Below are positions 41,526 through 49,551 of a stretch of DNA of 64,000 nt, piece after piece. How positions within the stretch are numbered: the first letter of the stretch is position 1; every line of letters starts with the position of its first letter. The stretch is from Metaruminococcus_A sp050943475 (GTDB lineage Bacteria > Bacillota > Clostridia > Oscillospirales > Ruminococcaceae): positions 62,001 to 126,000 of the forward strand of contig JBMNPF010000007.1 of assembly GCA_050943475.1 (NCBI GenBank), written 5' to 3'. The notes under the pieces were generated by a model. The model was given only the letters and a program-made list of their open reading frames with translations. It made no database searches and had not been told where the DNA came from. A program made the position numbers and the translations under genes.

Positions 41526-41547
41526 GGTGTTTCCTCCTTTTATTGCA

Positions 41548-41607
41548 TCATCTCCTTTCGCAACATTCTGCGGCAGCGACTGCCCTCTTCAAACGGATTG
41601 CTTTCAT
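41548..41607 (-). CDS. Possible 19-residue leader peptide upstream of the Vat-like gene
   Basis: In the leader between promoter and gene lies a short ORF starting MKAIRLKRAVAAAECC, with GGGGGA nine bases before its ATG at 41607. It ends about 22 bases before the Vat-like start. Its coding region includes GGCAG/CTGCC and CGCA/TGCG mini-hairpins. Short leader ORFs like this regulate many ribosome-targeted resistance genes by translational or transcriptional attenuation. Whether this one is translated is not known. Confidence 0.45.
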   Translation of the reverse strand: MKAIRLKRAVAAAECCERR

Positions 41608-41641
41608 TTTGCTGTTTCCCCCATCAAGATGAATGAACTTT

Positions 41642-41670
41642 ATTATAGCATAAAATTGGCGGCAGATCAG
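41642..41670 (-). promoter_or_regulatory. Promoter of the Vat-like gene
   Basis: Minus-strand CTGATC (41665-41670) and TATAAT (41642-41647), 17-base spacer, with TGC before the -10. It implies a leader of about 110 bases. Confidence 0.65.
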
Positions 41671-41904
41671 CTCTGACTGTGTATCTGTCTTTCGGGAGGA
41701 TGGACGAAACATACCGGCGACGGACAGCGTGAGTTGAAACAGGCGTTTGTGTGAACTTCCGGCAGCCTGACGCAGCGGGGGAATCCGTGCGGGATGCCGG
41801 TGCCGCACTTGTCTGCCGTTTGAAACGGAGCTGTTTTTGTCAGGATGCACGAAAAATCCCGCCCCGGTTTTGGATTTTTTCGTCGGAAAAAACTTGTTTT
41901 TGCC
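41671..41904. other. Intergenic stretch between the Vat-like gene and ylxM
   Basis: GC-rich with several short dyads but no gene, and no SRP RNA motif despite the nearby ffh. Confidence 0.4.
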
Positions 41905-41934
41905 TTGACAGCCTCTATACGGGTATAGTATAAT
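41905..41934 (+). promoter_or_regulatory. ylxM-ffh promoter with a dyad in the spacer
   Basis: TTGACA (41905-41910) and TATAAT (41929-41934) with an 18-base spacer. The spacer contains CTATAC and GTATAG separated by two bases (41915-41928), placed where a regulator could act on the polymerase. Confidence 0.8.
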
Positions 41935-41977
41935 AGCAACTGTAAAGAAAAACACTTTACATGCAGGTGGTGAAACA

Positions 41978-42355
41978 ATGAAGGGCAAGGATTTGAATAT
42001 TGCGCTGCTGTTCGACTTCTATGGTGAAATGCTCACCGACAAACAGAAGGACGTCATCGACCTGTATTACAACGAGGACCTTTCCCTTGCGGAAATTGCC
42101 GAGCATGAAGGCATTTCCCGCCAGGGTGTGCGGGACAACATCAAGCGCGGGGAATCCTACCTGCTGGAGCTTGAGGAAAAACTGCATTTTGTAGAAAATG
42201 ACCGCGCCCTGCGCCGGATGCTCTCTGAGGTAAACGAGCTTGCAGGCGCCATTTATACGGTCAACGATAAATATGTTTACGACAATCGCATTAAGGAGCT
42301 TTCGCTCCAGATATGCAAACTTGTGGAACGCTACGGGGAAGAGGAGGAGAGCTGA
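41978..42355 (+). CDS. ylxM: YlxM family DNA-binding/SRP-associated protein
   Basis: The 125-residue protein has a sigma-region-4-like helix-turn-helix (LTDKQKDVIDLYY, LSLAEIAEHEGISRQGVRDNI, about 22-62) followed by a coiled coil (LLELEEKLHF). YlxM is encoded next to ffh in most Firmicutes and modulates SRP GTPase or RNA binding. CAGGTGGTGAAACA precedes ATG 41978. Its stop shares a base with the ffh start. Confidence 0.93.
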   Translation: MKGKDLNIALLFDFYGEMLTDKQKDVIDLYYNEDLSLAEIAEHEGISRQGVRDNIKRGESYLLELEEKLHFVENDRALRRMLSEVNELAGAIYTVNDKYVYDNRIKELSLQICKLVERYGEEEES

Positions 42356-43695
42356 TGGCGTTTGAAGGGCTTTCCGATAAACTAAACGCGGCGTTCAAAA
42401 AGCTGCGTTCCAAAGGCAAATTAAGCGAAGCCGACGTCAAAGAAGCTATGCGGGAGGTCCGCCTTGCGCTTCTTGAGGCGGATGTCAACTACAAAGTTGT
42501 TAAGGACTTTGTTGCAAAGGTAAGCGAGCGTGCTGTGGGGGAAGAGGTTTTAAAAAGCCTGACCCCGGCGCAGCAGGTTGTTAAAATTGTAAATGAGGAA
42601 CTTTGTGCCCTTATGGGCGGCGAGCAGAACAAAATCCGTTTTCCGTCCAAAGGCCCCTGCATTGTGATGATGGCGGGCTTGCAGGGTGCTGGTAAAACCA
42701 CCCATGCGGCGAAGCTCGCGCTCCATTTTAAGGAGCAGGGTCACCGTCCTCTGCTTGCGGCCTGTGACGTTTACCGTCCGGCGGCAATTGAACAGCTCAA
42801 AGTTGTTGGCGAGCGTGCCGGTGTTCCGGTGTTTGAGGAAGGGCAGGGCGACCCGGTGCAGATTGCGAAGCACGCGGTTGCACACGCAAAAGACTATGGC
42901 CATGACCTGCTCATCATTGATACCGCTGGCCGCCTCCATATTGATGAGGCGCTCATGAAAGAGCTTGCCGACGTCAAAAAAGAGGTCGAGCCAGATGAAA
43001 TCCTGCTTGTGGTCGACGCTATGACCGGCCAGGACGCCGTCAATGTGGCGAAATCCTTTAACGATCAGCTTGAAATCAGCGGCGTTATTCTGACGAAGCT
43101 CGATGGCGATACCCGCGGCGGCGCAGCGCTTTCGGTGCTTGCCGTGACTGGGAAATCGGTCAAATTCGTCGGTACCGGCGAAAAGCTGGGCGATTTGGAG
43201 GTGTTCCATCCGGAACGGATGGCCTCCCGTATCCTCGGCATGGGCGATGTACTCACCCTCATCGAAAAAGCGCAGACCACCATTGATGAGGATCAGGCCA
43301 AGCAGCTCGCCCAGAAGATGAAAGAAAACAGCTTTGATTTGAACGACCTGCTGGATCAACTTAAGCAGATTCAGAAAATGGGTCCGCTCAAACAGGTGCT
43401 CGGTATGCTGCCGGGTGTCGGCAGCCAGATTAAGGACGCCGACATTGACGACAGCCAGCTCCATAAAACCGAAGCTATTATTTATTCCATGACGCCCCGG
43501 GAACGGGAAAAACCGTCTATCATCAACCCAAGCCGCAAACGGCGGATTGCCGCGGGCTGCGGGATGAGGGTAGAGGACGTCAACCGCCTGCTCAAACAGT
43601 TTGAACAGATGCAGAAAATGATGAAGCAGTTTGGCAAAATGGGTGGCAAACGCGGGCGCCGCCGGATGGCAATGCCCCCGATGGGCGGCTTTTAA
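42355..43695 (+). CDS. ffh: Signal recognition particle protein Ffh
   Basis: Ffh binds signal sequences and SRP RNA and targets ribosomes to FtsY. The 446-residue protein has the N domain, the GTPase G domain (GLQGAGKTT at about 110, VDAMTGQDAVN, TKLDGDTRGGAAL) and a methionine-rich M domain (about 295-446) with SMTPREREKPSIINPSRKRR and the RNA-binding helix. The start overlaps the ylxM stop (TGATG), so the pair is coupled. Confidence 0.97.
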   Translation: MAFEGLSDKLNAAFKKLRSKGKLSEADVKEAMREVRLALLEADVNYKVVKDFVAKVSERAVGEEVLKSLTPAQQVVKIVNEELCALMGGEQNKIRFPSKGPCIVMMAGLQGAGKTTHAAKLALHFKEQGHRPLLAACDVYRPAAIEQLKVVGERAGVPVFEEGQGDPVQIAKHAVAHAKDYGHDLLIIDTAGRLHIDEALMKELADVKKEVEPDEILLVVDAMTGQDAVNVAKSFNDQLEISGVILTKLDGDTRGGAALSVLAVTGKSVKFVGTGEKLGDLEVFHPERMASRILGMGDVLTLIEKAQTTIDEDQAKQLAQKMKENSFDLNDLLDQLKQIQKMGPLKQVLGMLPGVGSQIKDADIDDSQLHKTEAIIYSMTPREREKPSIINPSRKRRIAAGCGMRVEDVNRLLKQFEQMQKMMKQFGKMGGKRGRRRMAMPPMGGF

Positions 43696-43757
43696 CAAGG
43701 TTTATTAAGACTATGTCTTGATAGAATAAGGAACAAAGATTACAGGAGGTGACAGTT

Positions 43758-44000
43758 GTGGCTGTTAAAATTAGACTTCGCCGCATGGGCGCAAAGAAGG
43801 CTCCGTTCTACCGCATTGTTGTAGCGGATTCCCGTTACCCGCGCGATGGCCGGTTCATTGAGGAGATTGGTTATTATGACCCGACCAAAGAGCCGTCGGT
43901 TGTGAAAGTGGATGCGGACAAGGCAAAGGCCTGGATTGCAAACGGCGCTCAGCCGACCGACACGGTCAAGAAGATTCTCAAAGACAATGGTGCGCTCTAA
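43758..44000 (+). CDS. rpsP: 30S ribosomal protein S16
   Basis: S16 (80 residues) stabilises the 30S 5' domain. The start is GTG 43758 after AGGAGGTGACAGTT, giving the canonical AVKIRLRRMGAKKAPFYRIVVADSR; upstream in-frame GTG 43749 overlaps the ribosome site. IEEIGYYDPTKEP is also conserved. It is followed after 15 bases by khpA. Confidence 0.97.
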   Translation: MAVKIRLRRMGAKKAPFYRIVVADSRYPRDGRFIEEIGYYDPTKEPSVVKVDADKAKAWIANGAQPTDTVKKILKDNGAL

Positions 44001-44015
44001 CCGGAGGAGAAAGTC

Positions 44016-44249
44016 ATGAAAGATTTACTTGTTGCAATCGCTTCCGGTTTGGTGGAGGACAAGGACGCAGTCAGCGTTGTTGTCGACGAACCAAACGAGG
44101 AGGGCGTGGTGGTTTACCACCTGCATGTTGCTCCGGATGACATGGGAAGGGTTATTGGTAAGCAGGGCCGTATTGCAAAAGCGCTTCGCATTGTAATGCG
44201 CGCCGGTGCAAACCGTATAAACCAGAAAATCATGGTCGAGATTGATTAA
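44016..44249 (+). CDS. khpA: KH-domain RNA-binding protein KhpA (YlqC)
   Basis: The 77-residue single KH-domain protein has DMGRVIGKQGRIAKALRIVM, the KH GxxG loop region. KhpA pairs with KhpB (Jag) and affects cell size and mRNA binding in streptococci and bacilli. It lies in the usual place between rpsP and rimM, with GGAGGAGAAAGTC upstream. Confidence 0.95.
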   Translation: MKDLLVAIASGLVEDKDAVSVVVDEPNEEGVVVYHLHVAPDDMGRVIGKQGRIAKALRIVMRAGANRINQKIMVEID

Positions 44250-44257
44250 GGCAAGTA

Positions 44258-44287
44258 CAGCCCCGCTTTTGAAAGATGGCGGGGCTG
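44258..44287 (+). other. Hairpin between khpA and rimM
   Basis: CAGCCCCGC and GCGGGGCTG around a 12-base loop, without a T run. It may reduce read-through into rimM. Confidence 0.5.
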
Positions 44288-44361
44288 CTGTCTATTTACG
44301 ATGTATATGGGAAAGCTGTTTTAAGGCCCATACTTTTAACCGAACCCAGTGAGGTGAACCA

Positions 44362-44877
44362 ATGAGAAAGCAATATCTTGAAATCGGTCAAATTGTCACC
44401 ACCCACGGTATTGCGGGCGAGGTCCGCGTCAAACCCTGGTGCGACGCTCCGGAGCTGCTCTGCGCATTTGACCGGCTGTTCTTTGACGGCGGCAGGCAGG
44501 CTGTATTCATTGAGCGCGCCCGCGTACACAAAAACGTTGTGGTTCTAAAGCTGCAAGGCATCAATACAATGGATGACGCCCAAAAGCTCCGCAACCGAAT
44601 CCTGTTTGCGGCGCGGGAGGATTTTGAACTGGAGGAGGACACCTACTTTATCCAGGATTTGCTCGGCCTTGAGGTGCTGGATGCTGACAGCGGCAAACGC
44701 TACGGCGTTATCTCAGACGTGACCCAGACCGGTGCAAACGACGTGTACCACATCAAGGGGGAGGACGGGAAGGAAGTGCTCATCCCGGCCATTGCTGATG
44801 TGGTGCTGGAAACCGATGTGGACGGCGGCGTTATGCGCATCCGCCCGCTTAAAGGACTGTTTGACGATGAAGATTGA
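44362..44877 (+). CDS. rimM: Ribosome maturation factor RimM
   Basis: RimM assists 30S head assembly around S19. The 171-residue protein has the N-terminal QIVTTHGIAGEVRVKPW and the PRC-barrel C-terminal part with FIQDLLGLEVLDADSG and VLIPAIADVVLETDVDGG. GTGAGGTGAACCA precedes ATG 44362. It overlaps trmD by 11 bases. Confidence 0.95.
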   Translation: MRKQYLEIGQIVTTHGIAGEVRVKPWCDAPELLCAFDRLFFDGGRQAVFIERARVHKNVVVLKLQGINTMDDAQKLRNRILFAAREDFELEEDTYFIQDLLGLEVLDADSGKRYGVISDVTQTGANDVYHIKGEDGKEVLIPAIADVVLETDVDGGVMRIRPLKGLFDDED

Positions 44878-45562
44878 TCTTATGACTCTGTTTCCCGCCA
44901 TGTGTGAGGCGGTGCTACAGGAGAGTATTGTTGGCCGCGCACTGAAAAACGGCCTGGCTGAGGTGCAGTGCCATAATATCCGCGACTATACGCTGGACAA
45001 GCACAACCGGGTGGACGACACGCCCTATGGAGGCGGCATGGGAATGGTGATGCAGGCCGAGCCGATTTACCGCTGCTATCAGGCCATCACGGCGGATTGT
45101 GCGGAGAAGCCGCTTACCATCTACCTCTCGCCGCAGGGGAAGGTGTTTTCCCAGCAGATGGCGGTGGATTTTTCCAAACGGGAACACCTGGTCCTGCTCT
45201 GCGGCCATTACGAAGGGGTGGACGAGCGGGTGCTGGAAGAGATTGTCGACCTGGAGGTTTCGGTTGGCGATTATGTTCTCACCGGGGGGGAGCTTCCCGC
45301 TCTGGTTCTGGCCGACGCGGTGATCCGTCTCTGTGACGGCGTCCTTTCTGACCAGTCCTGCTTTGAAGAAGAAAGCCATTTTCACGGGCTTTTGGAATAT
45401 CCGCAGTATACCCGGCCGGAAACATGGCACAATAAAAGTGTACCGCCCGTTTTGCTCACCGGGCACCACGCCAACATTGCCAAGTGGCGTTCGGAACAAA
45501 GCCTGGAACGCACCCGGCAAAAGCGTCCGGATTTGTACCAGGCTCATATGGAAAAAAAATAA
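44867..45562 (+). CDS. trmD: tRNA (guanine-N1)-methyltransferase
   Basis: TrmD methylates G37 N1 of tRNA to prevent frameshifting. The 231-residue SPOUT enzyme shows KIDLMTLFPAMC, DDTPYGGGMGMVMQAEP, LCGHYEGVDERVLE (trefoil knot) and SVGDYVLTGGELPALVLAD. ATG 44867 is inside the rimM end, giving coupling. rplS, which normally follows, is absent; the next gene is HPr with its own promoter. Confidence 0.96.
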   Translation: MKIDLMTLFPAMCEAVLQESIVGRALKNGLAEVQCHNIRDYTLDKHNRVDDTPYGGGMGMVMQAEPIYRCYQAITADCAEKPLTIYLSPQGKVFSQQMAVDFSKREHLVLLCGHYEGVDERVLEEIVDLEVSVGDYVLTGGELPALVLADAVIRLCDGVLSDQSCFEEESHFHGLLEYPQYTRPETWHNKSVPPVLLTGHHANIAKWRSEQSLERTRQKRPDLYQAHMEKK

Positions 45563-45706
45563 ACGGTTCACAGGGCGGTGTATTATGTGCCTAATGTTGT
45601 GGAAATAATTGTAGTGAAAATGCACAAAGCCGCAATTTTGGAATTGACCTTTTATGAGCTAATAGCAGAAAAATCCTAAAATTGCCGGGTTTTCGGCAAA
45701 GAAAAG
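45563..45706. other. Spacer between trmD and HPr
   Basis: TTGCCG and CGGCAA form a small hairpin near 45682-45699. No rplS remnant was seen. Confidence 0.4.
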
Positions 45707-45736
45707 TTGACGTTTCTGCTCTTTGCCGCTTATAAT
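45707..45736 (+). promoter_or_regulatory. HPr promoter
   Basis: TTGACG (45707-45712) and TATAAT (45731-45736), 18-base spacer. Confidence 0.8.
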
Positions 45737-45790
45737 GGTTATTGTTTTGAGAAACATATAGGGATACTTATCCATTGGAGGTTAGTACGC

Positions 45791-46054
45791 ATGTACGTAA
45801 AAGAGGTCCAGGTTCAGAATCAGGTTGGTTTGCACGCTCGTCCGGCTACTTTCTTTATCCAGAAAGCGAACGAATACAAGTCTTCTGTCTGGGTAGAAAA
45901 AGAAGAGCGCAGGGTTAATGCCAAAAGCCTTCTGGGTGTCCTTTCTCTCGGTATCGTCGGGGGGACAGGCATCAAAATCATTGCGGACGGCGCAGATGAA
46001 AAGGATGCAGTGGAAAATCTTGTCAAACTGGTAGAGTCCGGTTTTGCAGAGTAA
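45791..46054 (+). CDS. Phosphocarrier protein HPr
   Basis: HPr relays phosphate from enzyme I to PTS permeases and, when phosphorylated on Ser46, signals to CcpA. The 87-residue protein has the active-site GLHARPA with His15 and the regulatory NAKSLLGVLSLG with Ser46; both are present, so it is a true HPr rather than Crh. ATG 45791 has TTGGAGGTTAGTACGC upstream. Enzyme I is not adjacent. Confidence 0.92.
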   Translation: MYVKEVQVQNQVGLHARPATFFIQKANEYKSSVWVEKEERRVNAKSLLGVLSLGIVGGTGIKIIADGADEKDAVENLVKLVESGFAE

Positions 46055-46083
46055 GTTTTCGTAAAAACCAATCGGCTACATGT

Positions 46084-46118
46084 CCCCCTTCCGGCAAGTC
46101 CGGCGGGGGGATTGTTTT
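46084..46118 (+). terminator. Probable terminator after HPr
   Basis: CCCCC and CCGG pair with CCGG and GGGGGG in an imperfect stem, followed by a short T stretch. Confidence 0.6.
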
Positions 46119-46143
46119 ACTCACCGAAAAGGAGCGTCTCAGC

Positions 46144-47976
46144 TTGATTCAGAATCCACGGCTTCCCTACCTGAAGCAGAGGGTGCACAACCTTACCTTT
46201 GACCCCGGCGTCTACCTGATGAAAGACAAATCCGGCGAAATTATATACGTGGGCAAGGCAAAATCCCTGAAAAAGCGGGTCAGCAGTTATTTCAGGGAGA
46301 ATGCGAACCACGATGAAAAGGTGCGTAAAATGGTTTCCCATGTTTACGACTTTGATTATATTGTCACCGACAGCGAGTTTGAGGCGCTGGTGCTGGAGTG
46401 CAGCCTTATCAAACAGCATACGCCGAAGTACAACATCCTGTTAAAGGATGACAAGGGCTACCACTATGTGATGATTTCGGCGGGGGATTTCCCTAAAATC
46501 TCGGCTCAGAAACAAAAGGTAGAAAACGGCGAATACCTTGGTCCTTACACCAGCTCGTTTGCAGTCAAGCAGTCGGTGGACGAGGCAAACCGCGTCTTTT
46601 TGCTCCCCACCTGCAACCGGAAGTTTCCGCAGGAATTCCGCAAAGGGCGCCCCTGCCTCAACTATTACATCAAACAGTGCATGGGCGTTTGCCGCGGACG
46701 GATTTCCAAAGAGGAGTACCGGGAGATTGTCGATCAGGCCGTTAACTACATCCGAAGCGGCAGTGCAGACTCGGTCAAGCACCTCACCGAACAGATGGAG
46801 GCCGCCGCCGAGGCGATGGATTTTGAACGCGCTGCACGGCTGCGGGACCGCATCCGCGCCATTCAGAAGATCGCGGAGTCTCAGAAAATCATCCGTTCCA
46901 GCGAGGTGGAGCAGGATATCATTGCCTTTGCGGGCGGGGAAAAGTACATTTGTTGCGTTGTTTTGAAATTCCGGGGCGGCCGCCTTGTGGATAAAGACAC
47001 CCACCTGTTTTCAGACGCAGGAGAGGTTTCCGCTGTCCGGCAGGAGTTTCTGTCACGGTATTACCTCGGCCGGTCGGATATTCCGCGGGTGGTTGCGGTG
47101 GACGAGCTCCCGGAGGACGCCGAGCTCATTGCCAGCCTACTGGAACAGACAGCGGGCAAAAAGGTGCGGCTGTTTACCCCGCAGCGCGGGGAACAGCGCC
47201 AGCTTTTGGAAATGGCCTACCACAACGCCACCGAGCAGCTTTCCCAGAAAACCACCTATTCCGCCAAAGAAATTGCGGCGCTGGACGAACTGGGCAAACT
47301 GCTGGGGCTGGAGTCCACCCCGAATTATATTGAGTCTTATGATATTTCAAACCTCGGGGACGGCGGTGTTGTTGCCGGGATGGTCGTTTTTGAAAACGCG
47401 CAGCCGCTGCGCAGCGCCTACAAGCGTTTTTCCATGAAAGAGGTCGTGGGGCAGAATGACTATGCCTGTATGCAGGAGGTGCTCCGCCGCCGTTTCAAGC
47501 GTTATTTTGAGCAGAGGGAAACCGGAAAGGGCTTTGGGCGAATGCCTGACCTCATTCTGCTCGACGGCGGTAAAGGGCATGTATCCGCCGTACAGGAGGT
47601 TCTGAATGAAATGGGCATTACAGTGCCGCTTTACGGTATGGTCAAGGATGACCGCCACCGTACCCGTGCCATTGCCAAAAATGGCGGCGAGATTTCCATT
47701 ACCACCTTTAAATCGGCGTTTCGGCTGGTTTCCACCATCCAGGATGAGGTTCACCGCTTCGCCATTTCCTACCAGCGTAATGTGCGTAAAAAAAGCGCCT
47801 TTTCCATGCGAATCACCGAGTTTAAGGGCATCGGCCCCAAAAAGGCGGAAAAATTGCTCAAAGCCTTTAAAACCAAAACGGCGCTTCAGCAGGCTACGGC
47901 GGAGGAACTTGCCAAAGTTCTTTCCATGCCGCAGCAAAAGGCGGAGGAGTTCCGCGATTTTCTCCAGACCATTTGA
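46144..47976 (+). CDS. uvrC: UvrABC system protein C
   Basis: UvrC makes both incisions in nucleotide excision repair. The 610-residue protein has the GIY-YIG domain (GVYLMKDKSGEIIYVGKAKSL, about 21-40), CNRKFPQEFRKGRPCLNYYIKQC with Cys residues, a UVR motif (about 215-250), the RNase H-like nuclease domain (IESYDISNLGDGGVVAGMVV, LILLDGGKGHV) and C-terminal tandem HhH (KGIGPKKAEKLLKAF). The start is TTG 46144 with AAAAGGAGCG upstream. Length is normal. Confidence 0.96.
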   Translation: MIQNPRLPYLKQRVHNLTFDPGVYLMKDKSGEIIYVGKAKSLKKRVSSYFRENANHDEKVRKMVSHVYDFDYIVTDSEFEALVLECSLIKQHTPKYNILLKDDKGYHYVMISAGDFPKISAQKQKVENGEYLGPYTSSFAVKQSVDEANRVFLLPTCNRKFPQEFRKGRPCLNYYIKQCMGVCRGRISKEEYREIVDQAVNYIRSGSADSVKHLTEQMEAAAEAMDFERAARLRDRIRAIQKIAESQKIIRSSEVEQDIIAFAGGEKYICCVVLKFRGGRLVDKDTHLFSDAGEVSAVRQEFLSRYYLGRSDIPRVVAVDELPEDAELIASLLEQTAGKKVRLFTPQRGEQRQLLEMAYHNATEQLSQKTTYSAKEIAALDELGKLLGLESTPNYIESYDISNLGDGGVVAGMVVFENAQPLRSAYKRFSMKEVVGQNDYACMQEVLRRRFKRYFEQRETGKGFGRMPDLILLDGGKGHVSAVQEVLNEMGITVPLYGMVKDDRHRTRAIAKNGGEISITTFKSAFRLVSTIQDEVHRFAISYQRNVRKKSAFSMRITEFKGIGPKKAEKLLKAFKTKTALQQATAEELAKVLSMPQQKAEEFRDFLQTI

Positions 47977-48126
47977 GTGGACAGGCGCTGGGTACGCAAT
48001 GATGAAAAGGCCCCGGTCTCTGGCTTTGTTCTGTGCCGGAGAAAACGGTGCGGTTTCAAACAGTCTGCTATTACTGCGCAATCCGGCGGATTTCAGTTGC
48101 ATGTTGCCGAAAAAAGGAGTGTGAAT

Positions 48127-48783
48127 ATGATCACCTGCGAACAGATCCGGAACAACCCGGAAATTAATACCTATATTCAGAAGGCGGATGAGTCGCTGAA
48201 TGTCATCGGCTACACCGAACACAGCTTTGCCCATGTGAGCTATGTCGCCGCACAGGCAAAGAACATCATGACCATTCTTGGATATCCGGAACGGGAAGCT
48301 GAGCTTGCCTGGATTGCCGGGTATATGCATGACATCGGCAATGTGGTCAACCGTTATAACCATGCGCTCAGCGGCGCGGTGATGTGCTTCCGCCTGCTGG
48401 ATAAAATGGGGATGCCGGCGGATGAGGTGGCGGCCATTACCAGTGCGGTTGGCAACCACGACGAAGGCACTGCCTTTCCGGTCAGCCCGGTTGCGGCGGC
48501 GCTGATCCTCGCCGACAAGTGCGACGTTCGGCGCACCCGTGTTCGCAACACCGACATTGCCAGCTTTGATATTCACGACCGGGTCAACTATGCGGTTGAG
48601 CGCTCGGTGCTTTCGGTGCCGGATGCGAAAACTGTGCGCTTGGAGCTGAGCATTGATACCAGCATTTCACCGGTTCTCAACTATTTTGAAATTTTTATGG
48701 ACCGGATGCTGCTCTGTACCAAGGCGGCGGATATGCTGTCTACAAAATTTGAGCTGATTATCAATGGGCAGAAAATTCTTTGA
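48127..48783 (+). CDS. HD domain phosphohydrolase
   Basis: The 218-residue protein carries an HD-type site: a first His in EHSFAHV, the HD pair in GYMHDIGNVVNRYNHA, a His in GNHDEGTAF and an Asp in ILADKCDVRR. Metal-dependent HD hydrolases often act on nucleotides or (p)ppGpp-like substrates; the target is unknown here. ATG 48127 has AAAAAAGGAGTGTG upstream. It follows uvrC by 150 bases and ends at a terminator, so the two may share a transcript. Confidence 0.85.
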   Translation: MITCEQIRNNPEINTYIQKADESLNVIGYTEHSFAHVSYVAAQAKNIMTILGYPEREAELAWIAGYMHDIGNVVNRYNHALSGAVMCFRLLDKMGMPADEVAAITSAVGNHDEGTAFPVSPVAAALILADKCDVRRTRVRNTDIASFDIHDRVNYAVERSVLSVPDAKTVRLELSIDTSISPVLNYFEIFMDRMLLCTKAADMLSTKFELIINGQKIL

Positions 48784-48788
48784 GCCGG

Positions 48789-48818
48789 AAAAAGCCGCTT
48801 TAAAAAGCGGCTTTTTTT
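48789..48818 (+). terminator. Terminator after the HD gene
   Basis: AAAAAGCCGCTTT and AAAGCGGCTTTTTTT form a strong stem with a T run. Confidence 0.93.
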
Positions 48819-48864
48819 ATTTTTATCGTGGAAAATATTTTTTTGAAAAAAGTGGAAAAACAGC

Positions 48865-48892
48865 TTGACAAACTATACGATTATGGTATAAT
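48865..48892 (+). promoter_or_regulatory. Reverse rubrerythrin promoter
   Basis: TTGACA (48865-48870) and TATAAT (48887-48892) with a 16-base spacer and TGG before the -10. A very strong predicted promoter. Confidence 0.88.
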
Positions 48893-48945
48893 TTAGATAC
48901 AGCAAAGAAATCATAAGAATGAAAATTGAAATGGAGGACATGGAA

Positions 48946-49491
48946 ATGAAAAAGTTTGTATGTACCATTTGTGGTTATGTTCATGAAGGAAATACCCCGC
49001 CGGAGGCTTGCCCGGTTTGCAAAGCGCCGGCTTCGAAATTTGTTGAGCAGAAAGGCGGCATGGAGTGGGCGGATGAGCACCGCGTTGGCGTTGCGAAAGA
49101 TGTTGATCCGGAGATCATTGAAGGCCTGAAAATGAACTTTGAGGGCGAGTGCTCTGAGGTTGGCATGTACCTTGCAATGGCTCGTGTTGCACACCGTGAA
49201 GGCTACCCGGAAATTGGCCTTTACTGGGAAAAAGCGGCTTATGAAGAGGCAGAGCATGCAGCGAAGTTTGCAGAGCTGCTCGGCGAAGTCGTTACCGACT
49301 CCACCAAGAAAAACCTCGAAATGCGCGTTGCTGCTGAAAACGGCGCCTGCAAGGGCAAAAAAGACCTTGCTGCCAAAGCGAAAGAGCTGGGCCTGGATGC
49401 AATCCATGACACGGTTCATGAAATGGCAAAGGACGAAGCACGTCACGGCTGTGCGTTTGAAGGCTTGCTGAACCGTTACTTTGGGAAATAA
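48946..49491 (+). CDS. Reverse rubrerythrin (rubredoxin domain at N-terminus)
   Basis: The 181-residue protein reduces hydrogen peroxide in anaerobes. The rubredoxin iron site is at the N-terminus (Cys6, 9, 22 and 25 in FVCTICGY and ACPVCKAP), and the ferritin-like diiron domain follows with GECSEVGMYLAMARVA, YEEAEHAAKF, LEMRVAAENG and AKDEARHG carrying the Glu/His ligands. The reversed order relative to classical rubrerythrin defines the clostridial revRbr group. ATG 48946 follows GGAGG by eight bases. It has its own promoter and terminator. Confidence 0.95.
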   Translation: MKKFVCTICGYVHEGNTPPEACPVCKAPASKFVEQKGGMEWADEHRVGVAKDVDPEIIEGLKMNFEGECSEVGMYLAMARVAHREGYPEIGLYWEKAAYEEAEHAAKFAELLGEVVTDSTKKNLEMRVAAENGACKGKKDLAAKAKELGLDAIHDTVHEMAKDEARHGCAFEGLLNRYFGK

Positions 49492-49508
49492 GCCTACATA
49501 GGCAAATG

Positions 49509-49551
49509 AAAAAAGCACCGTACAGAATTGTTCTGTATGGTGCTTTTTTAG
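49509..49551 (+). terminator. Terminator after reverse rubrerythrin
   Basis: AAAAAAGCACC with TACAGAA and TTCTGTA with GGTGCTTTTTT form one long stem with one mismatch, followed by T. Confidence 0.92.

Noticed and set aside
41671..41904. Possible SRP RNA gene next to ylxM-ffh
   Set aside because: The conserved SRP RNA tetraloop region and the GGAAGCA-type motif were not found on either strand.
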